Below are positions 15,666 through 25,654 of a stretch of DNA of 64,000 nt, piece after piece. Every line of letters starts with the position of its first letter. Position 1 is the first letter of the stretch. The position numbers and the translations under genes are program-made. The DNA is from 40CM-4-69-5 sp036556905 (GTDB taxonomy: Bacteria > Methylomirabilota > Methylomirabilia > Rokubacteriales > CSP1-6): the NCBI GenBank assembly GCA_036556905.1, contig DATBIM010000092.1, positions 11,052 through 75,051 on the forward strand. The letters run 5' to 3'. Under the pieces are notes generated by a model. It did not search any database. It had not been told where the DNA came from and saw only the letters and a list, made by a program, of their open reading frames with translations.

Positions 15666-17876
15666 ATGGCGACGCTCGAGACGACTCGCCGGGAATTCTT
15701 GCTCGGCACCGGGGTGCTGGTGGTGTCGTTCAGCCTGACGTCCCCCGCGCGGGCCCAGGGGCCCGGCCAGACGAAGCCGGTGGCCCTCGACCAGGTAGAC
15801 AGTTTCCTGGCCGTCCACCGCGACGGCACCGTCACCATGTACACGGGCAAGGTGGACATCGGCACGGGCATCCGCGTCGCGCTGCCGCAGATGGTGGCCG
15901 AGGAACTCGATGTCGCGCTCGACAAGATCAAACTGGTCGAGGGCGATACCGCGCTCACGCCCGACCAGGGCCCGACGTGGGGCAGCCTCTCCGTTCAGAT
16001 CGCCGGCGTGCAGCTCCGTCAAGCCGCGGCCACTGCCCGGAAGGCCCTGGTCGACATGGCCGTGCAGAAGCTCGGCATGCCGTCCGCCGACCTCGCCGTG
16101 AAGGACGGGGTCATCTTCGTCCGGGCCGAGCCCCATCGCCGGCTCAGCTACGCCGAGCTGATCGGGGAGCAGGCCTTCAACCTGAAGCTCGACCCCGCGG
16201 CGCCGCTGAAGAACCCCAAGGACTACACCATCGTCGGCCAACCGGTGCCGAGGCCGGACATCCCGGGCAAGGTCACGGGGGCCCACACCTACATGCAGGA
16301 TTTCCGCGTGCCCGGCATGCTGCACGCGCGAGTGGTGCGGCCACCGGCCATCGGCGCCACGCTCGAGAGCGTGGACGAGTCCTCCATCAAGTCCATCAAG
16401 GGCGCAACGGTCGTCCGCCAGGGCAGCTTCCTCGCCGTCGTGGCCGAGAGCGAGTGGGCGGCGGTGAAGGCGGCCAAACAGCTCAAGGCGACGTGGTCGA
16501 AGTGGGAGGGCCTGCCGGCCCCGGCGAAGCTCTGGGAGCACGTGCGCAACACGCCCGTCGCCAAAGACGATGTCGCCGTGAACCAGGGTGATCCCAAAGC
16601 GGCCATGGCCCGCGCGGCGAAGACCCTCAAGGCCACCTACGACTTCGCCGTCCACACCCATGGCTCGATGGGCCCGGCGTGCGCGGTGGCCGACGTAAAG
16701 AGTGGCAAGGCCGAAATCTGGTCGCCCTCGCAGGCGCCGCACTGGCTGCGCAAGGAAGTCGCCTACACCCTGCAGATGGACCCGAAGGACGTTCACATCC
16801 AGTACCTCGACGGAGCGGGCTGCTACGGCCGGAACGGTCACGAGGACGCGACGTGCGATGCCGCGCTCGTCTCCAAGCTGACCGGCAAGCCCGTGCGGGT
16901 GCAATGGTCGCGCGAGGACGAGCACGGCTGGGATCCGAAGGGGCCACCCACCCTCGTGGAGATTTCGGGTGGACTCGACGCCCAGGGCAACGTCATCGCC
17001 TGGGACGCCGAGCTGTGGGTGCCGAAGGCCGACATCACCGAGTGGCCGCGCACGCTGGCGGCGACCCTGGCCGGCATTCCCCAGAAGGAGGCCATCAATC
17101 CCGGCAACATTCACCGCAACCTGGATCCCTCATATCCGTTTCCAAACCAGCGCGCCGTGGCCCATCGACTGGCCACGACGCCCTTTCGGCCCTCGTGGAT
17201 CCGCACCCCCGGCCGCATGCAGAACACGTACGCCAACGAGGTCTTCATCGACGAGTGTGCGGCGGCGGCCGGGGCTGATCCCGTAGAGTACCGGCTGCGC
17301 TACCTCACCGACCCCCGTGGCATCGCGGTGCTCCGGGCGGCGGCCGGCCTCGCCAAGTGGGAGCCGAGGCCGTCACCCCGGCGTGACCAGACCGGCCCCA
17401 TCGCCCGCGGTCGGGGTGTGGCCTACGTGAAGTACGAGAACGCCCGCACCTACGTCGCCGGAGTGGCGGACGTCGAAGTCAACCGGCAGACCGGGGCGAT
17501 CCGCTGCACGCGCTTCTACGTCGCCCACGACTGCGGGCTCATCATCAATTCGGACGGTGTGCGTGCCCAGATCGAGGGCAACATCATCCAGACGGTTTCC
17601 CGGACGTTGAAGGAAGAGTTGAAGTGGAACCGCTCGCGGGTCACCAGCGTGGACTGGGCGAGCTATCCCATCCTGACATTCCCTGACGTGCCCGAAGTCA
17701 TCATGGAGCTGATCAACCGACCGAACGACCCACCGTGGGGCGTGGGCGAGCCGGCCGCCTGCTTGCCCCCTCCGGCGATCTCCAACGCCGTGTTCGATGC
17801 CATCGGCGTTCGCCTCCGCAGCGTGCCGTTCACCGCGGCGAAGCTGAAGACGGCGATGGCGACCATGAAGGCGTAG
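15666..17876 (+). CDS. Molybdenum hydroxylase large (molybdopterin-binding) subunit
   Basis: 736 residues with an N-terminal twin-arginine signal (TTRREFLLG at 6-14, cleavage near ARAQ), so the heterodimer is probably exported to the periplasm with its small partner. The body shows the aldehyde oxidase/xanthine dehydrogenase molybdopterin domain. The catalytic glutamate is probably E695 in WGVGEPAA near the C-terminus. The organisation (2Fe-2S plus large subunit, no FAD protein) matches isoquinoline 1-oxidoreductase-like enzymes, which use a c-type cytochrome or quinone as acceptor. The substrate is unknown; an aldehyde or N-heterocycle is likely. Confidence 0.9.
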   Translation: MATLETTRREFLLGTGVLVVSFSLTSPARAQGPGQTKPVALDQVDSFLAVHRDGTVTMYTGKVDIGTGIRVALPQMVAEELDVALDKIKLVEGDTALTPDQGPTWGSLSVQIAGVQLRQAAATARKALVDMAVQKLGMPSADLAVKDGVIFVRAEPHRRLSYAELIGEQAFNLKLDPAAPLKNPKDYTIVGQPVPRPDIPGKVTGAHTYMQDFRVPGMLHARVVRPPAIGATLESVDESSIKSIKGATVVRQGSFLAVVAESEWAAVKAAKQLKATWSKWEGLPAPAKLWEHVRNTPVAKDDVAVNQGDPKAAMARAAKTLKATYDFAVHTHGSMGPACAVADVKSGKAEIWSPSQAPHWLRKEVAYTLQMDPKDVHIQYLDGAGCYGRNGHEDATCDAALVSKLTGKPVRVQWSREDEHGWDPKGPPTLVEISGGLDAQGNVIAWDAELWVPKADITEWPRTLAATLAGIPQKEAINPGNIHRNLDPSYPFPNQRAVAHRLATTPFRPSWIRTPGRMQNTYANEVFIDECAAAAGADPVEYRLRYLTDPRGIAVLRAAAGLAKWEPRPSPRRDQTGPIARGRGVAYVKYENARTYVAGVADVEVNRQTGAIRCTRFYVAHDCGLIINSDGVRAQIEGNIIQTVSRTLKEELKWNRSRVTSVDWASYPILTFPDVPEVIMELINRPNDPPWGVGEPAACLPPPAISNAVFDAIGVRLRSVPFTAAKLKTAMATMKA

Positions 17877-17891
17877 CGCTCCGCTGGCTGT

Positions 17892-17921
17892 CCCGGGCGC
17901 TGGCTCGCTTCAGCGCCCGGG
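17892..17921. terminator. Strong hairpin between convergent genes
   Basis: Perfect 11-base GC-rich arms (17892-17902 and 17911-17921) around an 8-base loop, 16 bp after the molybdenum-subunit stop. It could serve both the forward operon and the reverse lipoprotein gene. Confidence 0.7.
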
Positions 17922-17958
17922 GCCGGCCCGGGGGTGGCCGCCGGCGCGCTTCCGGGCT

Positions 17959-18555
17959 TTACTCGGCCCAGGCCGGGCCGGCATCGACGGGGCCGAAGCC
18001 CGGATAGAGGCGTCGCAACTCGGTCGTCGCCCCCGCGTGATCGAAGCCGACCCGATAGATGCCCCACCGCGTCTGGACCCTCGCGAAGACGACGTAATGG
18101 TCGACATCGCGCGAGAGCACTCCCGTCCAGTCGCCGACGTAATGCGCCTTGCCCGCCACCACCCGGAACGGCTTGAGCAGGCGCCTCATCTCGTCCGGCA
18201 CCCGAATCGGATGCCGTCTGACGTCCAGTTCCGAGGCGGCGACCGGGACGAAGAGCAGATGAGTGAACTGATACTGACCGGGCGCCAGGTCGAGCAGATA
18301 CAACTCCTCGGTGGGTTGTCGCAGATGGATGCTCACGAACTCGCCGGTGGCGAGATTGCTCAGCTGCAGGTACAGGCGGGGAGCCGACGCTGACCCCGGG
18401 TTGAGCTTGAAGCGCCCGTAGACATAGGCCCGGGCTGCATCGGGAGCGACCGACGCGGGCAGGGGTGGCCGGTCGTTGAGGGTCGCGCAGCCGGCTAGCC
18501 ATGCGGTGAGAAGCAGGATCGCTGCCCACCGGTGACGCATCACCACGAGCGTCAT
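17959..18555 (-). CDS. Hypothetical lipoprotein
   Basis: 198 residues from the ATG at 18555 (GGAG 4 bases upstream), giving a lipoprotein signal that ends WLAGC. The mature part has alternating beta strands: AYVYGRFKL, LYLQLSNLATGEFVSIHL, ELYLLDLAPGQYQFTHLLF, then AHYVGDWTGVL. This pattern is like DUF2846-type lipoprotein beta domains that contain LAPG[QY]Y-type turns. Presumably located in the periplasm, on the inner or outer membrane. It is divergent from the aldo/keto reductase gene. Confidence 0.65.
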   Translation of the reverse strand: MTLVVMRHRWAAILLLTAWLAGCATLNDRPPLPASVAPDAARAYVYGRFKLNPGSASAPRLYLQLSNLATGEFVSIHLRQPTEELYLLDLAPGQYQFTHLLFVPVAASELDVRRHPIRVPDEMRRLLKPFRVVAGKAHYVGDWTGVLSRDVDHYVVFARVQTRWGIYRVGFDHAGATTELRRLYPGFGPVDAGPAWAE

Positions 18556-18662
18556 TGTCTCCAGGTGGGCCAGTGACCTCCTCGTTTTTTCGAACGGGCC
18601 GGGCCCGGGGTCGCCCGCTCGTGCTTGACGGCGCTGATGGTCGGAGGTAGACGTGAGCTTCG

Positions 18663-19628
18663 GTGGCTGGAGTGAGACCGGTCGCCGTTCGGCTGACTCG
18701 CATGCTCGAGGCGCCACTCTCGCGGCGAGCGATCCTCGCCCTGCTGGCAACGGCGGCGGGAACTGTGGCTGCCGGCCCGCCGCCGGGCCCGCCGGCGCCG
18801 GCAACGCTCCTCCGCCCGATCCCCTCCACGGGTGAGCCGATTCCTGCTGTCGGCCTGGGAACGTGGCGCACCTTCGACGTGGGGCACTCGGCTTCCGAGC
18901 GTCAGCCGCTGCAGCAGGTGTTGCGTCAGTTCGTGACGCTGGGCGGCCGCGTGATCGACACGTCTCCTATGTACGGGGCGGCCGAGGCGGTCGTGGGCGA
19001 CCTTGCCGCGGCGCTGGGCCTCCTCGGGTCCCTCTTCCTCACCACCAAGGTGTGGACCACGGGGCGCGAGGCGGGTGTGGCCGAGATGGAGCGCTCGCTA
19101 CGCCGCCTGCGCGCGCGGCGCCTCGACCTCCTGCAGGTCCACAACCTGGTGGACTGGCGCACGCAGCTCAGCACCCTCCGCGCCTGGAAGGAGGCGGGCC
19201 GCGTCCGCTATCTGGGCGTCACCCATTACGTGGCCAGCGCGTACGGGGAGCTGGAGCGGGTGATGCGGGACGAGCGGCTCGATTTCGTCCAGCTCAACTA
19301 CTCCCTCGTCGAGCGCGAAGCCGAGCAGCGGCTCCTGCCGCTCGCGCGGGAGCGCGGGATCGCCGTGCTCGTCAACCGTCCCTTTGCCGAGGGGGAGCTG
19401 TTCCGCCGGGTGCGCGGGCGGCCGTTGCCGCCCTGGGCCGCCGACTTCGACTGCGCGAGCTGGGGTCAGTTCTTCCTCAAATGGATTCTCGCCCACGCGG
19501 CCGTCACCTGCGTGATTCCGGCCACGAGCAAGCCCGAGCACCTGGCCGACAATATGCGGGCTGGCACGAGCCCGTTGCCGGATGCCACCACCCGGGCGCG
19601 GATGGTCGCCCATCTCGAGACGCTCTGA
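18663..19628 (+). CDS. Aldo/keto reductase, exported by a twin-arginine signal
   Basis: 321 residues from a GTG, with an alternative ATG at 18702 that begins exactly before the signal (MLEAPLSRRAILALLA). The twin arginines, hydrophobic stretch and AxA region indicate export through Tat. The mature domain is an aldo/keto reductase TIM barrel with the catalytic tetrad visible as D and Y in DTSPMYG, K in TKVW and H in LLQVHN. Residues near the C-terminus (IPATSKPEHLADNM) bind the NADP phosphate in this family. An NADP-dependent enzyme outside the cytoplasm is odd; it may be exported with cofactor bound. Confidence 0.88.
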   Translation: MAGVRPVAVRLTRMLEAPLSRRAILALLATAAGTVAAGPPPGPPAPATLLRPIPSTGEPIPAVGLGTWRTFDVGHSASERQPLQQVLRQFVTLGGRVIDTSPMYGAAEAVVGDLAAALGLLGSLFLTTKVWTTGREAGVAEMERSLRRLRARRLDLLQVHNLVDWRTQLSTLRAWKEAGRVRYLGVTHYVASAYGELERVMRDERLDFVQLNYSLVEREAEQRLLPLARERGIAVLVNRPFAEGELFRRVRGRPLPPWAADFDCASWGQFFLKWILAHAAVTCVIPATSKPEHLADNMRAGTSPLPDATTRARMVAHLETL

Positions 19629-19643
19629 AGGCGAGCGCGCGCT

Positions 19644-20075
19644 TTACTCGCGCAGCGCCAGAGTGGGCCTGGTGCTCTGACGGCTGACCCGGTCGGCCAC
19701 TCCCGGGGCGATCGCGCTCCACAGCCGACTGCGGCTGGCGGTCCTGAGCGCGATCAGATCGGCCGACCACGCCTCGGTTTCCAGCAGAATTTCCTCGACG
19801 GGCTCACCGAAGCGGACGACGCTCTCTACCGGGACGCCATCGAGCTGCAACTCGGCCCCCTTCAGATGGATGAGGCCTTCACGGCTGAGACGATCCATCT
19901 CCTGGTCGACGTAGGCGACCACGCGGTCGTTCGACCCGACGATGATGTCGGGAACGGGATAGACCCTGAGCAGACGCACGGTGGCCCCGGACTCCCGCGC
20001 CAACGCGCCGACGAGCGGAAGGATCGCTTCGTCGCGTTCCCGCTCGCTGAGCGGTACGAGGATTCGCTTTGTCAT
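19644..20075 (-). CDS. Universal stress protein family
   Basis: 143 residues from the ATG at 20075. It has the Usp alpha/beta fold: ILVPLSERERDEAILPLVGALA at the start, a central VESVVRFGEPVEEIL, then ADLIALRTASRSRLWS. The usual G-x2-G-x9-G-(S/T) ATP-binding motif is not intact (TASRSRLWSAIAPGVAD in its place), so it probably belongs to the non-ATP-binding group. The gene is a single unit, convergent with the reductase with 15 bp between the stops. Confidence 0.85.
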   Translation of the reverse strand: MTKRILVPLSERERDEAILPLVGALARESGATVRLLRVYPVPDIIVGSNDRVVAYVDQEMDRLSREGLIHLKGAELQLDGVPVESVVRFGEPVEEILLETEAWSADLIALRTASRSRLWSAIAPGVADRVSRQSTRPTLALRE

Positions 20076-20435
20076 GTTCTTGAGATGCATACCCGGGCAA
20101 AGGGATTCTTCGGGAGAAGGTCGGCGAGCGGGCCGGAGGCCGGGGATGCGCAGATCGCCGCCCGAGTGGACGCCGGATCGGTGGGCGCGGCGTTCTTTCT
20201 TCGGCCCAGCCGCACGATCCGGACATTCGGGCCTCGCTACGCGTCTCCAACGTGCCTGCGACGAACCACCGGATGATCGCGGCCCTGTGACCCCTCGGTC
20301 ATGCGTTTCTGGTTTCTTCCGCCGCTCGTGTAGTGTAAGTACCTTATTTAACAGCAGTATTTAGCAATAAAATACGACCAATTGAGTCGCCAATAACGGG
20401 AAATGGGTATACCCTGACCCTTCGAGGAGGCTTGG
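20076..20435. other. Long divergent intergenic region upstream of the SUF operon
   Basis: 360 bp between the reverse universal-stress gene and sufB. The left part is ordinary GC-rich sequence without a gene. The right part (about 20325-20400) is sharply AT-rich and holds the SUF promoter and operator candidates. GGGTATACCC (20405-20414) is a perfect 10-bp palindrome near the sufB ribosome binding site (GAGGAGG at 20424-20430). Confidence 0.5.
20368..20389 (+). promoter_or_regulatory. Candidate SUF promoter with Rrf2/IscR-like dyad
   Basis: A -10-like TAAAAT (20368-20373) is followed at once by CGACCAATTGAGTCG (20375-20389). That dyad has the 5-5-5 layout of the IscR type-1 core (YGACT, AT-rich centre, AGTCR) with one mismatch in the left half and one at the spacer edge. 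The dyad would cover the transcription start, a repressor-like position. The -35 is weak. No Rrf2 gene is in the window. Confidence 0.4.
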
Positions 20436-21890
20436 ATGAGTGAAGCCGCGAAAGTGATCGAGGCGCTCACGAACCGGGAATACCCCTACGGATTCGTGAC
20501 GCCCATCGAGACCGATAGCGCACCGCCGGGACTCAACGAGGACATCATCCGGCTGATCTCGGCCAAGAAAAACGAGCCGGCGTTCTTGCTCGAGTGGCGG
20601 CTCCGCGCCTTCCGGCACTGGGCGACCCTCGAGCGCGCGGCCGCCGAGCCACGCTGGGCGAACGTCAGATACGAGCCGATCGACTATCAGAAGATCGTCT
20701 ACTACTCGGCGCCCCGCCCGAAGACCGCCGGAAGCCTGGACGAGGTGGACCCGGAGATCCTGAAGACCTTCGAGAAACTCGGCATCCCGCTCGAGGAGCA
20801 GAAGCGGCTCAGCGGGGTTGCGGTCGACGCGGTCTTCGACAGCGTGTCTGTGGCGACCACGTTCCAGGACACCCTGGCCGAGCTGGGCATCGTCTTCTGC
20901 TCGTTTTCCCAGGCCGTGCAGAAGCACCCCGGGCTCGTCGAGCAGTACCTGGGCTCGGTCGTGCCCTACACCGATAACTTTTTCGCGACGCTGAACTCGG
21001 CCGTCTTCACCGATGGCTCGTTCTGCTACATCCCCCGGGGGGTCCGCTGCCCGATGGAGCTCTCCACGTACTTCCGGATCAACACCGCGGGCTCGGGTCA
21101 GTTCGAGCGCACCCTGATCGTGGCCGACGAAGGCAGCTCGGTGAGCTACCTGGAGGGCTGTACGGCGCCCCGGCGCGACGAGCACCAGCTCCACGCGGCC
21201 GTGGTCGAGCTGGTGGCCCTGGCCGGCGCCCAGATCAAGTACTCGACGGTGCAGAACTGGTATGCCGGCGATCGGGAGGGCCGCGGCGGCATCTACAACT
21301 TCGTCACCAAGCGCGGCAAATGTGCGGGCGCGCGCTCGCGCATCTCCTGGACCCAGGTGGAGACGGGCTCGGCCATCACCTGGAAATACCCGAGCGTCAT
21401 CCTCCAGGGCGACGAGTCGGTGGGAGAGTTCTATTCGGTGGCGCTGACCAACCACCGGCAGCAGGCCGACACCGGGACCAAGATGATCCACATGGGCCGG
21501 AACACCCGGAGCACGATCATCGCCAAGGGTCTCTCGGCGGGGCAGGGCAGCAACACGTACCGGGGTCTGGTGAAGGTGCTGCCCCGGGCCACGAACGCGC
21601 GCAACTACACGCAGTGCGACTCCATGCTGCTGGGAGACCGCTGCGCTGCGCACACCTTCCCCTACATCGAGCTGGCCAACAGCTCCTCCACGGTCGAGCA
21701 CGAGGCCTCCACCAGGAAAATCAGCGAGGAGCAGCTCTTCTACTGCAAGCAGCGGGGGCTGTCGGCCGAAAACGCCGTGTCCATGATCGTCAACGGGTTT
21801 TGCAAAGAGGTGTTCCGGAACCTCCCGATGGAGTTCGCCGTGGAGGCCTCGCGGCTGCTGGGCGTGAGCCTGGAAGGCGGGGTGGGGTAG
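20436..21890 (+). CDS. sufB: Fe-S cluster assembly scaffold SufB
   Basis: 484 residues, the usual SufB length, behind a GAGGAGG site. Family segments are FCYIPRGVRCPMELSTYFRIN, SYLEGCTAPRRDEHQLHAAVVEL, NFVTKRGKCAGARSRISWTQ and the C-terminal SAENAVSMIVNGFC. SufB is the scaffold on which, with SufC and SufD, [Fe-S] clusters are built. The conserved cysteine near the SufD interface is in EGCTAP. It is the first gene of a tightly packed operon; sufC starts 2 bp after its stop. Confidence 0.97.
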   Translation: MSEAAKVIEALTNREYPYGFVTPIETDSAPPGLNEDIIRLISAKKNEPAFLLEWRLRAFRHWATLERAAAEPRWANVRYEPIDYQKIVYYSAPRPKTAGSLDEVDPEILKTFEKLGIPLEEQKRLSGVAVDAVFDSVSVATTFQDTLAELGIVFCSFSQAVQKHPGLVEQYLGSVVPYTDNFFATLNSAVFTDGSFCYIPRGVRCPMELSTYFRINTAGSGQFERTLIVADEGSSVSYLEGCTAPRRDEHQLHAAVVELVALAGAQIKYSTVQNWYAGDREGRGGIYNFVTKRGKCAGARSRISWTQVETGSAITWKYPSVILQGDESVGEFYSVALTNHRQQADTGTKMIHMGRNTRSTIIAKGLSAGQGSNTYRGLVKVLPRATNARNYTQCDSMLLGDRCAAHTFPYIELANSSSTVEHEASTRKISEEQLFYCKQRGLSAENAVSMIVNGFCKEVFRNLPMEFAVEASRLLGVSLEGGVG

Positions 21891-21892
21891 TC

Positions 21893-22647
<755 letters not shown>

Positions 22648-22651
<4 letters not shown>

Positions 22652-23958
22652 TGATCACGGACCGCGTCCGAGTTCGTGCCGCCCCCGGCCCGGCCTGGCT
22701 CGGCGAAACGCGACGCCAGGCCCGCGACCGCTTCACCGCGGTGGGGCTCCCCACCCCGCGAGACGAGGAGTGGAAGTACACGAGCCTGGCGCCCCTGGCC
22801 GCCATCCCCTTCGATCTCGACGGGGCCGCCGGGGGCGAAGATCTGGACCAGGCCGAGGTCGCCCCGTTTCTGATGGGCGATCCGTCCTGGAGCCGGCTCG
22901 TCTTCGTGAACGGCCGCTACTCGCCCACGCTCTCGCTCGTCCCGTTCGTGCCGGACGGGACGCGCATCGGCAGCCTGGCCGAAGCCGTCGTCACCGACGC
23001 GGCCCCCCTGCGGCAATATGTGGCCGGCCGGATCGGCGAGGATGGTGACGGCTTCACCGCGCTCAACGCCGCCGCCTGGCGTGACGGGGCCCTGGTCCTG
23101 GTCCCGGCGGGAGTTGTCCTCACCGCGCCGCTGCATCTAGTGTTCGTTGCCACCTCCCCGGGGGCCGCGACCGTCGCTCATCCCCGAAATCTGATCGTGG
23201 CCGGGCGGAGCAGCCAGGTGACCGTCGTCGAAAGCTACGGGGCGGTCGCCGGCGGCAGGTATCTGACCAACGCCGTCACCGACATCGTGGTCGGGGAAGG
23301 AGCCCGCGTCGATCACTACAAGCTGCAGCACGAGAGCGCGGGAGCTTTTCACGTCGGTCGGACGCGGGTCGGCCAGCATCGCGACAGCCGCTTTTCGTCG
23401 TGCTCGATCGCTTTCGGTGGCCGGCTGGCGCGAAACGACGTGCACGTCATGCTCAGCGGTGACGGCGCCGAGTGCGCCCTGAATGGTCTCTCTGTGATCG
23501 GTGGCCAGCAGCATACCGACACGCATACCGTCGTAGACCACGTCGCGCCGCGGGCCACCAGCCGTCAGCTCTACAAGGGCGTGCTGGATGGTCGGGCCCG
23601 GGGCGTCTTCAATGGCCGGATCGTGGTCCGGCCCGGGGCCCAGAAGACGGATGCCCATCAGACGAACAAGAACCTTCTGCTGGCCGACGGCGTGGAGGTC
23701 GATAGCAAGCCCCAGCTCGAGATCTTTGCCGACGACGTCAAGTGCAGCCACGGGGCCGCCGACGGCCAGCTCGCCGGCGAGGCGATCTTCTATCTCCAGA
23801 GCCGGGGATTCGGGGAGGCCCGGGCCCGCGCCCTGCTCACCTACGGATTCGCCAGCGAAGTGCTCGGTCACATCCGGGAGGCGACTGTTCGCGCGCGCCT
23901 GGAGGCCGCGCTGACAGCGCGCCTGCGTGGAGGCCGGGTCGGCGAGGAGACGGCATGA
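22648..23958 (+). CDS. sufD: Fe-S cluster assembly protein SufD
   Basis: 436 residues from a GTG overlapping the sufC stop, or from the ATG at 22651. It is homologous to SufB over the beta-helix core: NLIVAGRSSQVTVVESYGAV, the conserved histidine region YKGVLDGRARGVFNGRIVVRPGAQKTDAHQ, then DDVKCSHGAADGQL, in short separate motifs. It forms the SufBC2D complex used in iron entry and cluster assembly. Translationally coupled on both sides. Confidence 0.95.
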
Positions 23959-25175
23959 CCTGGGACGTGGAACGGGTGCGCAAGGATTTTCCGATCCTCC
24001 AGCTGGAGGTCCATGGCAAGCCGCTGGTGTACCTGGACAGCGCGGCCACCAGCCAGAAGCCCCAGGTCGTGCTCGACGCGTTGGCCAGCTACTACACGAC
24101 AGCGAACGCCAACGTACACCGGGGCGTGCATCTGCTCAGCGAGAAGGCCACCGCGGAATACGAGGGGGCGCGCGCCCGCATCCAGCGCTTCCTGGGCGCA
24201 GCCCGGACCGAGGAGATCGTCTTCGTGCGAGGAACCACCGAGGGCATCAACCTAGTGGCCCAAAGCTATGGCCGCCGGAGCGTCGGCCCGGGCGACGAAA
24301 TCGTCATCACCGCGCTCGAGCACCATTCCAACATCGTCCCCTGGCAGATGCTCTGCGAAGAGCGCGACGCCATGCTGAAGGTCGTCCCCATCGACGACGA
24401 CGGCCAGATCGATCTGGAGGCCTACCGGCGGCTCCTCGGCCCGCGGACCCGGCTGGTCGCCATCGCCCACGTCGCCAACGCGCTGGGCACCATCCTGCCG
24501 GTGAAGCGCATGATCGACCTGGCCCACGGGCGCGGCGTGCCAGTGCTGGTGGACGGGGCCCAGGCCGTGTCCCACCTGCGTGTTGACGTGCGCGACCTCG
24601 GCTGCGATTTCTACGTGTTCTCCGGCCACAAGCTCTTCGGCCCGACGGGCATCGGGGTGCTCTACGGCAAGGCCGAGCTCCTGGAGCAGATGCCCCCCTG
24701 GCAGGGGGGCGGCGACATGATCAAGGTCGTCACCTTCGCCAGGACGACCTACAGCGACCCCCCTTACCGGTTCGAGGCGGGGACTCCGCACATCGCCGGA
24801 GCTATCGGTCTGGGCGCGGCGGTGGACTACGTGGAGACTCTTGGCCGGGACCGGATCGCGGCGTACGAGGACGAGCTGCTGGTCTACGGGACGCGGGCCC
24901 TGGCGGCCGTGGACGGGCTGCGCCTCATCGGGACTGCGCGGGAGAAAGCCAGCGTGCTGTCCTTCGTGATGGAAGGTGTGCACGCCCACGACGTCGGCAC
25001 GATTCTCGACCGTGAGGGCATCGCGGTGCGGACCGGGCATCATTGCGCCATGCCGGTGATGGAGCGGTTCGGGGTGCCGGCCACCACGCGAGCCTCGCTG
25101 GCGCTCTATAACACCCGGGCCGAGATCGACGCGCTGGTCCAGGGCCTCCGCCGGGTGCGTGAGATCTTCGAATGA
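23955..25175 (+). CDS. sufS: Cysteine desulfurase SufS (class II)
   Basis: 406 residues, starting at an ATG within the ATGA overlap with sufD. It is a PLP fold-type I enzyme with the cofactor lysine in SGHKLFGPTG. The reactive cysteine is C364 in TGHHCAMP, in the short loop of class II desulfurases that need an activator. The activator is probably the SufU encoded next, whose ATG lies inside the 3' end of this gene. It supplies persulfide sulfur for cluster assembly. Confidence 0.95.
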   Translation: MTWDVERVRKDFPILQLEVHGKPLVYLDSAATSQKPQVVLDALASYYTTANANVHRGVHLLSEKATAEYEGARARIQRFLGAARTEEIVFVRGTTEGINLVAQSYGRRSVGPGDEIVITALEHHSNIVPWQMLCEERDAMLKVVPIDDDGQIDLEAYRRLLGPRTRLVAIAHVANALGTILPVKRMIDLAHGRGVPVLVDGAQAVSHLRVDVRDLGCDFYVFSGHKLFGPTGIGVLYGKAELLEQMPPWQGGGDMIKVVTFARTTYSDPPYRFEAGTPHIAGAIGLGAAVDYVETLGRDRIAAYEDELLVYGTRALAAVDGLRLIGTAREKASVLSFVMEGVHAHDVGTILDREGIAVRTGHHCAMPVMERFGVPATTRASLALYNTRAEIDALVQGLRRVREIFE

Positions 25176-25624
25176 TGTCCGAGCTGCGGGAGCTGTATCA
25201 GCAGGTGATTCTCGACCACAACCGGAAGCCCCGGAACTTCCGGCGTGTGGCCCGGCCCACCTTGCGGGCCGAAGGCCACAACCCCCTCTGTGGCGATCAC
25301 GTCAGCGTCGAGCTGAGCCTCGAAGGCGAGGTGATTCGCGACATCGGCTTCCAGGGCTCCGGCTGCGCGATCTCGAAAGCCTCGGCCTCGATGATGACGG
25401 GGCGCCTGCAGGGCAGGACGGTGGCCGAAGCCGAAGCGCTCTTCGAGCGCTTCCATCGGATGCTGATTCAGGACAGCGCCGAGTCGCCGGCCGCGGACCT
25501 CGGCAAGCTGGCGGTCTTCGCCGGTGTCCGCGAGTTCCCCAGCCGCATCAAGTGTGCGACGCTGCCCTGGCACACGGCCCATGCGGCGCTGGCCGGGCAC
25601 GCCGAGCCCGTGACCACCGAGTAG
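25172..25624 (+). CDS. sufU: SufU-type sulfurtransferase/scaffold protein
   Basis: 150 residues with the zinc-binding set of SufU: C40 and D42 (NPLCGD), C65 (GSGCAIS) and C128 (IKCATLPW). Compared with IscU it has the inserted stretch between the second and third cysteines seen in SufU of Gram-positive and related phyla. It accepts persulfide from SufS by zinc-ligand exchange. It overlaps sufS by 4 bp. Confidence 0.93.
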   Translation: MMSELRELYQQVILDHNRKPRNFRRVARPTLRAEGHNPLCGDHVSVELSLEGEVIRDIGFQGSGCAISKASASMMTGRLQGRTVAEAEALFERFHRMLIQDSAESPAADLGKLAVFAGVREFPSRIKCATLPWHTAHAALAGHAEPVTTE

Positions 25625-25654
25625 GCGTCAGCGGGGACGCCGCGGGAGCGATCC

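Noticed and set aside
20361..21701. 446-codon reverse frame opposite sufB
   Set aside because: sufB is unmistakable on the other strand; the reverse frame is a high-GC artefact with no recognisable motif.
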